Source: Galbitalea sp036271795 (lineage in GTDB: Bacteria > Actinomycetota > Actinomycetes > Actinomycetales > Microbacteriaceae). Taken from it: 64,000 bases of DNA. Position 1 is the first letter of the stretch. The number at the start of each line of letters is the position of its first letter. The notes under the pieces were generated by a model. It searched no databases, was not told the DNA's origin, and saw only the letters and a program-made list of their open reading frames with translations. Positions 44,097 through 52,470 of this stretch are shown here, one piece after another. The stretch lies in assembly GCA_036271795.1 (NCBI GenBank), contig DATAZY010000014.1, positions 15,122 through 79,121 of the forward strand, given 5' to 3'. The translations under genes and the position numbers were made by a program.

Positions 44097-44612
44097 ATGG
44101 CCGGAGAAACCGTCATCACGGTCGTGGGAAACCTCACGAGCGATCCAGAACTGCGATACACGCAGAACGGGCTTGCGGTTGCCAACTTCACCATCGCATC
44201 CACTCCCCGCTCATTCGACCGCGCCAGCAACGATTGGAAGGACGGCGAAGCCCTCTTCCTTCGTGCCAGCGTCTGGCGTGAGTTCGCCGAGCACGTCGCG
44301 GGATCCCTCACCAAGGGTTCGCGCGTCATCGCAACCGGTCGACTCAAGCAGCGGTCATACGAGACGAAGGAAGGCGAGAAGCGCACCAGCATCGAACTTG
44401 AGGTCGACGAAATCGGCCCGAGTCTTCGCTACGCAACCGCCCAGGTCACGCGCACGTCGTCGTCACGCGAAGGCGGTGCCGTTGGTGCAGGCGGTGGACG
44501 CGGCGGCGCCCCGAGCGGTGCCGACGAGCCGTGGGCTGCGAGCGCTCCGGATGCCGCCGGTGGCGACGTGTGGAACACCCCGGGCAACTACTCAGACGAA
44601 ACACCTTTTTAG
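44097..44612 (+). CDS. ssb: Single-stranded DNA-binding protein
   Basis: 171 residues. An OB fold of about 110 residues (VVGNLTSDPELRYTQNGLAVANF, ATGRLKQRSYE) is followed by a Gly-rich linker and an acidic tip ending DETPF, which recruits partner proteins. It protects single strands in replication and repair. Two bases after rpsF. Confidence 0.95.
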   Translation: MAGETVITVVGNLTSDPELRYTQNGLAVANFTIASTPRSFDRASNDWKDGEALFLRASVWREFAEHVAGSLTKGSRVIATGRLKQRSYETKEGEKRTSIELEVDEIGPSLRYATAQVTRTSSSREGGAVGAGGGRGGAPSGADEPWAASAPDAAGGDVWNTPGNYSDETPF

Positions 44613-44630
44613 GACTTAAGGAAACTAACA

Positions 44631-44894
44631 ATGGCTGGAAAAAGCAGCGGCGACCGCCGCAAGCCGCTCCGCAACGCCAAGGGCGGCAAGAACGCCGCCC
44701 CGGCGAAAGCGATCAGAGTCGGCGTCATCGACTACAAGGACGTTGCGACCCTTCGCAAGTTCATCTCCGAGCGTGGAAAGATTCGCGCTCGCCGCATCAC
44801 CGGTGTCTCCGTCCAGGAGCAGCGTCTCATTGCTCGCGCCGTCAAAAACGCGCGCGAAATGGCACTGCTCCCCTACGCCGGCTCCGGCCGTTAA
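44631..44894 (+). CDS. rpsR: 30S ribosomal protein S18
   Basis: 87 residues. Core IDYKDVATLRKFISERGKIRARRITG and the RAVKNAREMALLPY end are typical. It contains no cysteine, i.e. the zinc-independent form. Between ssb and rplI. Confidence 0.97.
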   Translation: MAGKSSGDRRKPLRNAKGGKNAAPAKAIRVGVIDYKDVATLRKFISERGKIRARRITGVSVQEQRLIARAVKNAREMALLPYAGSGR

Positions 44895-44905
44895 GGAGTA
44901 GACGC

Positions 44906-45358
44906 ATGTCCAAACTGATTCTCACCCACGAGGTCACCGGCCTCGGAGCCCCGGGTGACGTCGTCGACGTCAAGAACGGTTTCGCTCGTAACTACCTCAT
45001 CCCGCAGGGCTTTGCCGTCGCGTGGACCCGTGGTGGCGAAAAGCAGATCGACTCGATCAAGGCCGCCCGTGCCGCTCGTGAGCACGCAACGCTCGAAGAG
45101 GCCCAGGACCTCAAGGCAAGGCTGCAGGCCATGACTGTAACACTGACTGTCAAAGCGGGCGAGGGCGGGCGACTGTTCGGTTCCGTGAAGACGGCGGATG
45201 TCGCGGACGCCGTTGCAGCGGCCGGTCTCGGCGCCGTCGACAAGCGCAAGATCGAAATCACCGCGCCCATCAAGGCGACCGGTGAGCACGAGGCAACTGT
45301 GCGGCTGCGCGACGACATCGTTGCGACGATCACCCTCAAGGTGGTTGCCGCAAAGTAG
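44906..45358 (+). CDS. rplI: 50S ribosomal protein L9
   Basis: 150 residues from the ATG at 44906, preceded by AAGGAG. The N-domain VTGLGAPGDVVDVKNGFARNYL, the connecting helix and the C-domain LFGSVKTADVADA are complete. Last gene of the operon before a terminator. Confidence 0.97.
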   Translation: MSKLILTHEVTGLGAPGDVVDVKNGFARNYLIPQGFAVAWTRGGEKQIDSIKAARAAREHATLEEAQDLKARLQAMTVTLTVKAGEGGRLFGSVKTADVADAVAAAGLGAVDKRKIEITAPIKATGEHEATVRLRDDIVATITLKVVAAK

Positions 45359-45391
45359 GCTGCGTGTATTCGCAGCGCGAAATGCGCTCAG

Positions 45392-45429
45392 AAACGGCGG
45401 CTCCGGGCATCCCCGGGCCGCCGTTTTTT
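45392..45429 (+). terminator. Rho-independent terminator after rplI
   Basis: AACGGCGGC...CCGGG (45393-45407) pairs with CCCGG..GCCGCCGTT, followed by a run of six T (45424-45429). A classic intrinsic terminator for the rpsF-rplI operon. Confidence 0.92.
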
Positions 45430-45830
45430 GCGTCTTTGTCGGAACTTTTGTACACAGGTGCGTTTGTCAAGAGCTAACTCTCAAGCGGCACTCTAAGCCT
45501 GTTTCTACACACACGGTGTGGACGGAAGAAAAGCTGGTCAGAGCCGCTATAGCTGAGAATATTGGTGCTGAGTGCACATCTGTATCCACAGGTTGCCCAC
45601 ACGGACCTCGGCGTTTCTCGCCAGTTGTGCACACGCCCATACACAGGTGTGTTTGTGGGATTACCGGCTTCTTCTTACTGTTGGCGACACGACAGGATGT
45701 CGGCCTCCCGGGTAGTGGCCCCGCATTCGTGCGTGTCGTGGGTCGCGGATACCTTTTTCGCGACTAGACAGACTCAGAGCGAGCAGAACTATTCAACGAC
45801 AGAGCTATTCAAAGTAGCGAGAGGTTTCCA
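45430..45830. promoter_or_regulatory. 400-bp dnaB upstream region with DnaA-box-like sites
   Basis: No gene is visible. Four sites differ from a DnaA box (TTATCCACA or TTGTCCACA) at one position: TTGTACACA (45448-45456), GTATCCACA (45582-45590), TTGCCCACA (45593-45601) and TTGTGCACA (45625-45633). A weaker TGTGGACGG (45517-45525) and further CACAGG motifs lie between them. TTGTGCACA also occurs in oriC. GAGAGG lies just before the dnaB start. Confidence 0.55.
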
Positions 45831-47213
45831 TTGTCCATTGCTCACCTAGGCCTGGCCGGTGAAACCCGGGGCGAATCCCGGGAGTCCCGCCAGGGCGATC
45901 GCATACCTCCACACGATCTGCTCGCGGAGCAGAGCGCGATCGGCGGCATGCTGCTGAGCAAAGATGCGGTAGCGGATGTCATTGAAAATGTTCGCGGCGT
46001 GGATTTCTACATTCCCAAGCACGAGATCATCTTCGATGCGATTCTCGGTCTCTACTCCCATGGTGAGCCCACCGATGTCATCGCCGTCACCGACGAACTG
46101 ACCAAGTCGGGCGAGATCACCCGGGCGGGCGGTGCGGAGTACCTGCACACGCTGACCGGCCTGGTGCCGACCGCCGCGAACGCCGGCTTTTATTCGACCA
46201 TCGTCGCCGAAAAGGCAGTCCTCCGCCGGCTCGTCGAGGCCGGCACCCGCATCGTTCAGATGGGCTACGCCAGCGAGGGCGAAGTCGTTGACCTGGTGAA
46301 CAACGCGCAAGCGGAGATCTACGGGGTCACGGGCGGCGTCGAGAGCGAGGACTACATCCCGCTCATTGAGGCGATTACCGCTGCCACCGACGAGATCGAA
46401 GCCGCGGCCGGCCGGGATGGCGCGATGGTCGGCGTTCCGACCGGGTTCGCGGAACTCGACGCGCTTACCAACGGCCTGCACCCCGGCCAGCTGATTATTC
46501 TCGCGGCGCGCCCCGCGATCGGTAAGTCGACGCTCGCGCTCGACTTCGCACGGGCCGCTGCCGTGCACCACGACATGCCCACGATCGTGTTCTCGCTCGA
46601 AATGGGTCGCAGTGAGATCGCCATGCGGTTGCTGTCGGCCGAAGCATCCGTGCCACTGCAGTCGATGCGCAAGGGCACAGTTCACATGCAGGACTGGACA
46701 AAGCTGGCAAGCGTTCGCGGCCAGATCGCGGATGCTCCGCTTTACATCGACGACAGCCCGAACATGACTCTTGTGGAGATCCGCGCAAAGTGCCGCAGAC
46801 TCAAGCAGAAGGTCGGACTGAAGATGGTCGTCATCGACTACCTGCAGCTCATGACGAGCGGCAAGAAGGTCGAGTCGCGCCAGCAGGAGGTCAGCGAATT
46901 CTCTCGCGCGCTCAAGCTCCTGGCGAAGGAGATCGGTGTCCCGGTCATCGCGATCAGCCAGTTGAACCGTGGGCCGGAGCAGCGGGCGGACAAGAAACCG
47001 GCTCTCTCCGACCTCCGTGAGTCGGGGTCTCTCGAGCAGGATGCCGACATGGTGATCCTGCTCCACCGCGAGAGCGCCTACGAGAAAGACAGTCCTCGTG
47101 CGGGCGAGGCAGACCTCATCATCGCCAAGCACCGCAACGGCCCGACCGACACCATCACGGTCGGCTTCCACGGCCATTTCTCCCGCTTCGTCGACCTGCC
47201 GCCAGGGTCGTAG
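45831..47213 (+). CDS. dnaB: Replicative DNA helicase DnaB
   Basis: 460 residues from a TTG with GAGAGG at a good distance. The N-terminal collar domain (about 25-150) has HDLLAEQSAIGGML. The RecA-like motor has Walker A ARPAIGKST, Walker B VVIDYLQLM, and the arginine-finger region near SQLNRGPE. No intein is inserted, unlike many actinobacterial dnaB genes. It unwinds DNA at the fork and is likely loaded with DciA. Confidence 0.96.
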   Translation: MSIAHLGLAGETRGESRESRQGDRIPPHDLLAEQSAIGGMLLSKDAVADVIENVRGVDFYIPKHEIIFDAILGLYSHGEPTDVIAVTDELTKSGEITRAGGAEYLHTLTGLVPTAANAGFYSTIVAEKAVLRRLVEAGTRIVQMGYASEGEVVDLVNNAQAEIYGVTGGVESEDYIPLIEAITAATDEIEAAAGRDGAMVGVPTGFAELDALTNGLHPGQLIILAARPAIGKSTLALDFARAAAVHHDMPTIVFSLEMGRSEIAMRLLSAEASVPLQSMRKGTVHMQDWTKLASVRGQIADAPLYIDDSPNMTLVEIRAKCRRLKQKVGLKMVVIDYLQLMTSGKKVESRQQEVSEFSRALKLLAKEIGVPVIAISQLNRGPEQRADKKPALSDLRESGSLEQDADMVILLHRESAYEKDSPRAGEADLIIAKHRNGPTDTITVGFHGHFSRFVDLPPGS

Positions 47214-47256
47214 GCCAGGGCCACAGCGGCCCGGCGGGGCCCCAGGAATCCGCAGG

Positions 47257-47262
47257 TAAACT
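47257..47262 (+). promoter_or_regulatory. -10 element of the DUF308-like gene
   Basis: TAAACT, 8 bases before the ATG at 47271, with no ribosome-binding sequence between; a likely leaderless start. Confidence 0.5.
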
Positions 47263-47270
47263 AAGTTGCG

Positions 47271-47918
47271 ATGGCCAGCTCCGTATACACAGCAGAGGAT
47301 GCGGCCTATTGGTACGCGCCGCTTGCCCGCGCGGTTCCCGCGGCGGCACTCGCCTGCGTCATCACGTTCGCGGGCGGTTTCTACACGCCGGAGTATGGCC
47401 TGGCAAGCTTTGGCGGGTACGCCATCGTAATCGGCGTGCTTGGAGGCGTTCTTAGCTTCATCAGATTTCCCGGCGGTGTCCTTCGCACTGTGTTCCTGAT
47501 CCAGGCGATCGTGTCCGTGGCCGCGGGAGTCGCCGCCCTGATCGGCATGCACGGCGGCCTGCCGGTGCTCCTTGTCGTTGTCGCGCTGTGGGGAATCATC
47601 GCCGGATTCCTCGAGTTGTATGCAGGCGTTCGATCCCGCGGAAAGCGAGCCGTTGCGCGCGACTGGATCTTCATCGGCGCGCTCACCGTGCTGTTTGCCG
47701 TTGTATGCCTGGTGATCCCTCCCGGCTACGTGCAGCACTATAACGCGCCGGGCGACGGCGGATCGCGCATCCTGAACGCCTCAGTCATGGTGGTCGGCGC
47801 GATGGGAATTTACGGTGCAGTTGTCGCCGTGTATCTGGCGATTGCGGGGTTCTCGCTGCGTTTCGGCGCGACCGCGAACGATGAAGATGTGGCAAGCAAA
47901 GACGGAGCTGCCTCGTGA
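47271..47918 (+). CDS. Multi-pass membrane protein (HdeD/DUF308-like)
   Basis: 215 residues with about six membrane helices in a repeated pattern (GGYAIVIGVLGGVLSFIRF, VVVALWGIIAGFLELYAGVR) resembling HdeD/DUF308 proteins. The ELYAG segment in the fourth helix supports this weakly. No enzymatic residues are evident. It overlaps the next small gene by 4 bases, forming a two-gene unit after dnaB. Confidence 0.7.
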   Translation: MASSVYTAEDAAYWYAPLARAVPAAALACVITFAGGFYTPEYGLASFGGYAIVIGVLGGVLSFIRFPGGVLRTVFLIQAIVSVAAGVAALIGMHGGLPVLLVVVALWGIIAGFLELYAGVRSRGKRAVARDWIFIGALTVLFAVVCLVIPPGYVQHYNAPGDGGSRILNASVMVVGAMGIYGAVVAVYLAIAGFSLRFGATANDEDVASKDGAAS

Positions 47919-48172
47919 CCAACCCAACCCCGACACCACCGAGTCGGCGTGACCGGTTTCGACCAGTCGAACTGCTTGTCATGGCCGGCGGTGTTGCCAT
48001 TTTCGTCGGCCTCGTCGTCGCGGGGTCGATTCGCGACATCGAGACGGGCGCGATTTTCGCCGGAATAGCGTTCATCGTGTCGCTGGTGGTGCTGGCCACT
48101 CTCGCGATCACGACCCGGCCAGATGCCGAGGAGCGCCGCGACATCGATGACCAGGATCGCTCCGGACACTAG
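47915..48172 (+). CDS. Small two-helix membrane protein
   Basis: 85 residues from a GTG overlapping the previous stop (GTGA). The Pro/Thr-rich N-terminus is followed by two membrane helices (about 20-38 and 46-66) and a charged, acidic end. No recognised domain; it is probably a partner of the upstream membrane protein. Converges with purB. Confidence 0.75.
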   Translation: MTNPTPTPPSRRDRFRPVELLVMAGGVAIFVGLVVAGSIRDIETGAIFAGIAFIVSLVVLATLAITTRPDAEERRDIDDQDRSGH

Positions 48173-48181
48173 CTCGGCGGG

Positions 48182-49567
48182 CTAGTCGTCGAGGTAGTCG
48201 ACCAGTTCGCTCGCCAGGCCGACATACGCGCGCGGAGTCAGCTCGCGCAGGCGCGCTTTGGCTCCCGCGCCGATGTCGAGGCCGTCGATGAATGCCACGA
48301 GGTCTTTCTGGTCGATCCGCTTGCCCCGAGTCAGTTCCCTCAGCATCGCGTACGGATCTGCGATCGAACTCCGGCCGGCGGTGACTTCAGCCCGGATGAC
48401 CGTCTGGATCGCTTCGCCGAGGATTTCCCAGTTGGAGTCGAGGTCGGCATCCAATTTCGCCCGGTCGACAGCGATCTCGCCGAGCCCGCGCGCGACGTTG
48501 TCGAGAGCAAGCAGCGAATGACCGATCGCGACGCCGACGTTGCGCTGGGTCGTTGAATCGGTCAGGTCGCGCTGGAGCCGCGACGTCACGAGGGTCACGG
48601 ACAGGGAGTCGAGGAGAGCGCTCGACAACTCGAAGTTCGCCTCCGCGTTCTCGAACCGGATCGGGTTGATCTTGTGCGGCATGGTGGATGACCCGGTCGC
48701 GCCGGCTTGCGGGATCTGGGTGAGATAGCCCATCGAGATATACGTCCAGATATCCGTGCACAGGTTGTGCAGGACGCGGTTGGCGTGGCTGATCCGGGAG
48801 TAAAGCTCGGCCTGCCAGTCGTGCGGTTCGATCTGGGTCGTCAGCGGATTCCAGTCGAGCCCGAGCGAGAGCACGAATTCGCGCGAGATCGCGGGCCAGT
48901 CCAGTGAGGCATCCGCCACCACGTGAGCCGCGAATGTGCCCGTAGCGCCGCTGAATTTTCCCAAATACTCGGTCGACTCGACCTGCGTGGCAACACGCTC
49001 GAGACGGCGAACAAAGACCGCGAACTCTTTGCCAACCGTGGTCGGCGTCGCTGGTTGTCCGTGGGTGTGGGCGAGCATCGGGTCGGCGCGATGGTCGACG
49101 GCCCATCCGTGCAAGAGTCCGATCACCCCGCGCAGCTTTGGGAGCCAGATTTCCCGAACGGCGGCGCCGATGGTGAGCGCGTAGGAAAGGTTGTTGATGT
49201 CCTCGCTCGTGCAGGCGAAGTGGGTGAGTTCCGCGACGGAAGCGAGCCCGAGTTCGTCGAGCCTGGCACGCACCAGATACTCGACGGCCTTGACGTCGTG
49301 TCTTGTGGTCGCCTCGAGGCGCGCGAGTTCGTCGATCTCGGTCTGGCCGAATTCGGATGCCAGTTCGCGAAGTTTGCGAGTCTGCTCGAGGTCGAGACGG
49401 TGAGATCCGAACAGCTCATGGTCGGTCAGGTAGAGCAGCCACTCGACCTCGACGTGCACCCGTGCACGGTTGAGCCCCGCTTCTGACAGGTGCTCGCCCA
49501 ACTCGCCGACGGCGCCACGGTATCGGCCATCGAGCGGGCTGATGGGCTGGTCGGGCAGCGGGCTCAT
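48182..49567 (-). CDS. purB: Adenylosuccinate lyase
   Basis: 461 residues. The fumarase/aspartase superfamily signature GSSTMPHKINPIRFE, catalytic His in HTHGQPATPTT, and TSEDINNLSYAL are present. It acts twice in purine synthesis (SAICAR to AICAR, adenylosuccinate to AMP). The length and the N-terminal SPLDGRY match the E. coli-type subgroup. Overlaps the phosphatase stop by 4 bases. Confidence 0.95.
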   Translation of the reverse strand: MSPLPDQPISPLDGRYRGAVGELGEHLSEAGLNRARVHVEVEWLLYLTDHELFGSHRLDLEQTRKLRELASEFGQTEIDELARLEATTRHDVKAVEYLVRARLDELGLASVAELTHFACTSEDINNLSYALTIGAAVREIWLPKLRGVIGLLHGWAVDHRADPMLAHTHGQPATPTTVGKEFAVFVRRLERVATQVESTEYLGKFSGATGTFAAHVVADASLDWPAISREFVLSLGLDWNPLTTQIEPHDWQAELYSRISHANRVLHNLCTDIWTYISMGYLTQIPQAGATGSSTMPHKINPIRFENAEANFELSSALLDSLSVTLVTSRLQRDLTDSTTQRNVGVAIGHSLLALDNVARGLGEIAVDRAKLDADLDSNWEILGEAIQTVIRAEVTAGRSSIADPYAMLRELTRGKRIDQKDLVAFIDGLDIGAGAKARLRELTPRAYVGLASELVDYLDD

Positions 49568-50106
49568 GAAACGTCCTTATGGATTGCGTGGCTCTTGGGT
49601 ATACCCGGGCTCACCTGGCGGAACAGTGCGGTGCAGGCCTTGTCGATCATCGCCAGCACCAGCTCGAACAGTGCAGCATTCGAATAATACGGATCGGGGA
49701 CCTCGAGCGGCCCCGACGCGTCGGCATCAAAGCTCATCAGGAGTTGCACCTTCGAGCGGTCGATGTCATTGTTCGCCCAGGCGCGAAGGATGCGTTCATG
49801 GCTCCGGTCGAAACCGACGATCAGGTCGAGGTTCTCGAACCAGTCAGGATCGAACTGCTTTGCGCGGTGATGTGTGCCATCGAGCCCGCGGGCGCGCAGG
49901 GCTTCGACCGTGCGGTCATCGGAAGGCTCGCCGACGTGCCAGTCACCGGTACCCGCCGAGATCACGGCAACGACAGACTCGAGACCGGCCTTGCGAACGA
50001 GGTCCTTGAAGACGGCCTCGGCCATCGGCGATCGGCAGATATTGCCCGTGCACACGAAACAGATTCGAAAGAGCGCCGACTCGTCGAGAGTGCGGTCGAA
50101 GCTCAT
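49564..50106 (-). CDS. Low-molecular-weight protein tyrosine phosphatase
   Basis: 180 residues from the ATG at 50106. The P-loop VCTGNICRSP contains the catalytic Cys and Arg, and the general acid Asp is in VPDPYY. It removes phosphate from tyrosine in proteins, in actinobacteria often linked to polysaccharide or signalling control. It is coupled to purB by an ATGA overlap, so it is read first in that transcript. Confidence 0.92.
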   Translation of the reverse strand: MSFDRTLDESALFRICFVCTGNICRSPMAEAVFKDLVRKAGLESVVAVISAGTGDWHVGEPSDDRTVEALRARGLDGTHHRAKQFDPDWFENLDLIVGFDRSHERILRAWANNDIDRSKVQLLMSFDADASGPLEVPDPYYSNAALFELVLAMIDKACTALFRQVSPGIPKSHAIHKDVS

Positions 50107-50249
50107 GGCTCTAGTCTCCCGCAGATCGGTTGAATGACGCAGTCCCTTCCTCCACATCGGTACTCTCGTGCCTCGGATCCGCGCCCACCTCGGTCCGCCG
50201 TTCTGACCGGCGCGCGATGCGTCACACTCGATCTGGATGAGGAGGGCAC

Positions 50250-50513
50250 ATGTTCGAACTGGGATCAGCGTCAGTCATCGCAGCCGCGCTGCGAGCGAGC
50301 AGGGACGAGCTGGACCTCGCACGACGCCGAGTGACCGGCGCCAGGCACTCCGCGCCCGATGGGTACTCAAGCGGCTGGCTCGGCCCAGCCGGGTGGGCAT
50401 ACGGACACGCGTTGGCACTGCTTGACCGCGATCTCGATGCGGCGGCAGACCTGTTGCGGGCGGCCTCCGACTTGACGTCCACGGCCCTGTATCAACTAGG
50501 GCACGGTGACTGA
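50250..50513 (+). CDS. Small helical protein of WXG100 size
   Basis: 87 residues, GAGGAGGG before the ATG. It is predicted as helix-turn-helix: an N-terminal Ala/Leu/Arg helix, a turn containing SSGWLGPAGWAYG (near residues 40-53), and a C-terminal acidic helix. Size, helical character and the W-x-G turn recall WXG100/ESAT-6-like proteins, but the match is not canonical. It overlaps the hydrolase gene by 8 bases, so the two are coupled. No function is known to me. Confidence 0.7.
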   Translation: MFELGSASVIAAALRASRDELDLARRRVTGARHSAPDGYSSGWLGPAGWAYGHALALLDRDLDAAADLLRAASDLTSTALYQLGHGD

Positions 50514-51990
50514 CCGGCGCCCCGACGGCGGAGGGGGTCCTGCCGCGAAGCCGTCGTCCTCGAGCCTCACCGTCAGGACGGCGACCGGAACCGGCGGCGC
50601 GGTGATGGTCGCGAGCGACAAACTTCTGTCCCAGCTGGATGCGTTGGGTCGGCTGGCCGACAACCTCATGCCGACGGCCGGCGATCTCGTGGGCAGTCTC
50701 GACCGGTTCGACCCGTCGGTCCCCATTGAGTACGGCGTACCCACCGCAGCGCTCGAGGCCCACCGCATTGCATCGACCGCGGTCCAGGTCATTCTGGCGG
50801 CACAGGATCGGGCGGAACGATTGCGCGCCTCCGTGCGTGCTTGCCTGACGGAGTATTCGCAAACCGAGCAGGCGGCAATCGGACTGTCCCATCGAGTGAG
50901 CGAGGATCTCGCCTGGTTTTTCGGTGCGGGGGCCGGGCTGTTCGGGCTTCCCGTTGGGTTGGACGCGGTCGGTGGGTTTCTTCTCGGAGGAGCCATGACA
51001 GGCCGATCGCCATCCAGGACTGCACTCCTGCTTCAGGACTTCCTGAAGACCCACGGTCGCATCCTGACCAATCCGGCAACGGTCGCGGCGATCCGAGAGC
51101 TCGCCTCGGATGCCGACGGGATTGGCGAGGGATATCTTCTCCTTCCGCCACCTGTCGCCGACGAGCTGCAGACGACGGGCGCGACCGGCGTCTCAACGTC
51201 GGCGAATACCGTCGTTGCTTTGGGCCGGGATCTCGGGCTGTTCGAGAGGTCAGGGGTGGCCGTGCGGAAGACCAGCAACTTCGAATACGGAACGCCGCCC
51301 ACGTCGCTGACCGCCCGGGCAGAATCCTTTCCCCTTCCGGGGTCGGATCCGAACGGCGAACAGATCCGGATCGACCGCTATGTCGAGGCTGGCAAACCCG
51401 ACCGGTTCGATGTATTCATCGCCGGCACGGTCACATTCGACCCGGTGACGGCGAATCAGCCGTTCGATCTTTCGAGTGACCTGAACGGAGTCGGCCAGCA
51501 ATCGTCGGCATCATACGAAGCCGTTGTGCAGGCAATGAACCAGGCAGGGATCACGGCGCACTCGCCGGTCGTTGTGAACGGCTACTCGCAGGGTGGGCTG
51601 CTCGCGTCCATGGTGGCGGCGTCCGGTAAGTACAACGTCCAGGGAGTCGTCACTTTTGGGGCCCCGTCCAGCCAGGTCCACATTCCGGCGTCAGTTCCAG
51701 TTCTTTCGGTGAGAAATACCGAAGACCTCGTGCCGGCGACGAGTGGGTACGACGTCAATCCGAACGCGCTCGTGGTCGAACGCCCGGCCTTTGCAAACCA
51801 GCCGGTGCCGTCGGACTGGGCGGTTCCTGCGCATCGCCTGAGCTACTACCAGCAGACGGCGGCGGTCGTCGACGAGGCGAAAAGCACTCAGGTACGCGCC
51901 GTGCTTGATCCGCTCAACCAGTTCGGCGCGGGTGCCACCCGCGTCGATTCGACCCTGTGGCTGGCGACCAGGGTCCCGACGACTGGCTAA
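50506..51990 (+). CDS. Alpha/beta hydrolase with N-terminal helical domain
   Basis: 494 residues from a GTG overlapping the small gene. Residues about 35-135 are Ala-rich and helical, followed by a Gly-rich hydrophobic stretch (about 137-165). The C-terminal half is an alpha/beta hydrolase with nucleophile Ser361 in VVNGYSQGG, likely Asp407 (NTEDLVP) and His443 (PAHRLSYY), resembling PE-PPE-type or lipase-like enzymes. There is no signal peptide. Together with the WXG100-sized partner this resembles type VII secreted enzymes, but no ESX genes are in the window. Confidence 0.75.
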   Translation: MTDRRPDGGGGPAAKPSSSSLTVRTATGTGGAVMVASDKLLSQLDALGRLADNLMPTAGDLVGSLDRFDPSVPIEYGVPTAALEAHRIASTAVQVILAAQDRAERLRASVRACLTEYSQTEQAAIGLSHRVSEDLAWFFGAGAGLFGLPVGLDAVGGFLLGGAMTGRSPSRTALLLQDFLKTHGRILTNPATVAAIRELASDADGIGEGYLLLPPPVADELQTTGATGVSTSANTVVALGRDLGLFERSGVAVRKTSNFEYGTPPTSLTARAESFPLPGSDPNGEQIRIDRYVEAGKPDRFDVFIAGTVTFDPVTANQPFDLSSDLNGVGQQSSASYEAVVQAMNQAGITAHSPVVVNGYSQGGLLASMVAASGKYNVQGVVTFGAPSSQVHIPASVPVLSVRNTEDLVPATSGYDVNPNALVVERPAFANQPVPSDWAVPAHRLSYYQQTAAVVDEAKSTQVRAVLDPLNQFGAGATRVDSTLWLATRVPTTG

Positions 51991-52406
51991 CGACGCCGGG
52001 AGCTTGCCGGCACGAGCAGCGGCCGGAAAATCAGGCCGAGCAGGAAGGCGATGATCGCGAGGATGAGTGCGCCCCAGAAACCGGACCAGAACGTGTCGAT
52101 AACCAGTCCAAAGCCGATCAGCGAAGACAACCAGGCGACGAGCAGCAGAAGAAGCGTGTTGACGATCAACGCAATCAGCCCGAGAGTCAGGATGTAGAGC
52201 GGGAAGGCCACGATTCGAATGAAGGTCCCGATGACACCGTTGACGATGCCGAAGATCAACGCGACCAGCAGGTAGGTCAGGATCGTCGCGCCGGCATTCG
52301 GCGCGTAGGAGACAACGTGGACGCCAATGGCGAATCCGGTACAGATGAGGGTGGTGAGCCAAAGGGCGACGGCGTTAATAACGAGTCGAACCAGAAATCT
52401 GCGCAT
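51987..52406 (-). CDS. Phage-holin-4-superfamily membrane protein
   Basis: 139 residues with four membrane helices and the pattern IFGIVNGVIGTFIRIVAFPLYILTLG typical of PF04020. Despite the family name these are common chromosomal proteins (YvlD-like), and there are no phage genes around. Its stop codon overlaps that of the convergent hydrolase. Confidence 0.85.
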   Translation of the reverse strand: MRRFLVRLVINAVALWLTTLICTGFAIGVHVVSYAPNAGATILTYLLVALIFGIVNGVIGTFIRIVAFPLYILTLGLIALIVNTLLLLLVAWLSSLIGFGLVIDTFWSGFWGALILAIIAFLLGLIFRPLLVPASSRRR

Positions 52407-52457
52407 AGGGCCATGCTAGTAAACCGCAATCGGGGCGGAGTGCTCGACAAGGCGAAT

Positions 52458-52463
52458 TAGGCT
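52458..52463 (+). promoter_or_regulatory. -10 element of hisC
   Basis: TAGGCT, 7 bases before the GTG at 52471, no ribosome-binding sequence between; a likely leaderless start. Confidence 0.5.
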
Positions 52464-52470
52464 GAGTGGC

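Noticed and set aside
45846..47738. 630-codon open frame antisense to dnaB
   Set aside because: Low-complexity Arg/Asp/Gly-rich translation without domains; it mirrors the conserved dnaB and the next gene, as expected from high-GC codon use.
51987..52406. Prophage remnant suggested by a 'phage holin' family protein
   Set aside because: PF04020 proteins are ordinary chromosomal membrane proteins; no other phage-like gene is nearby.
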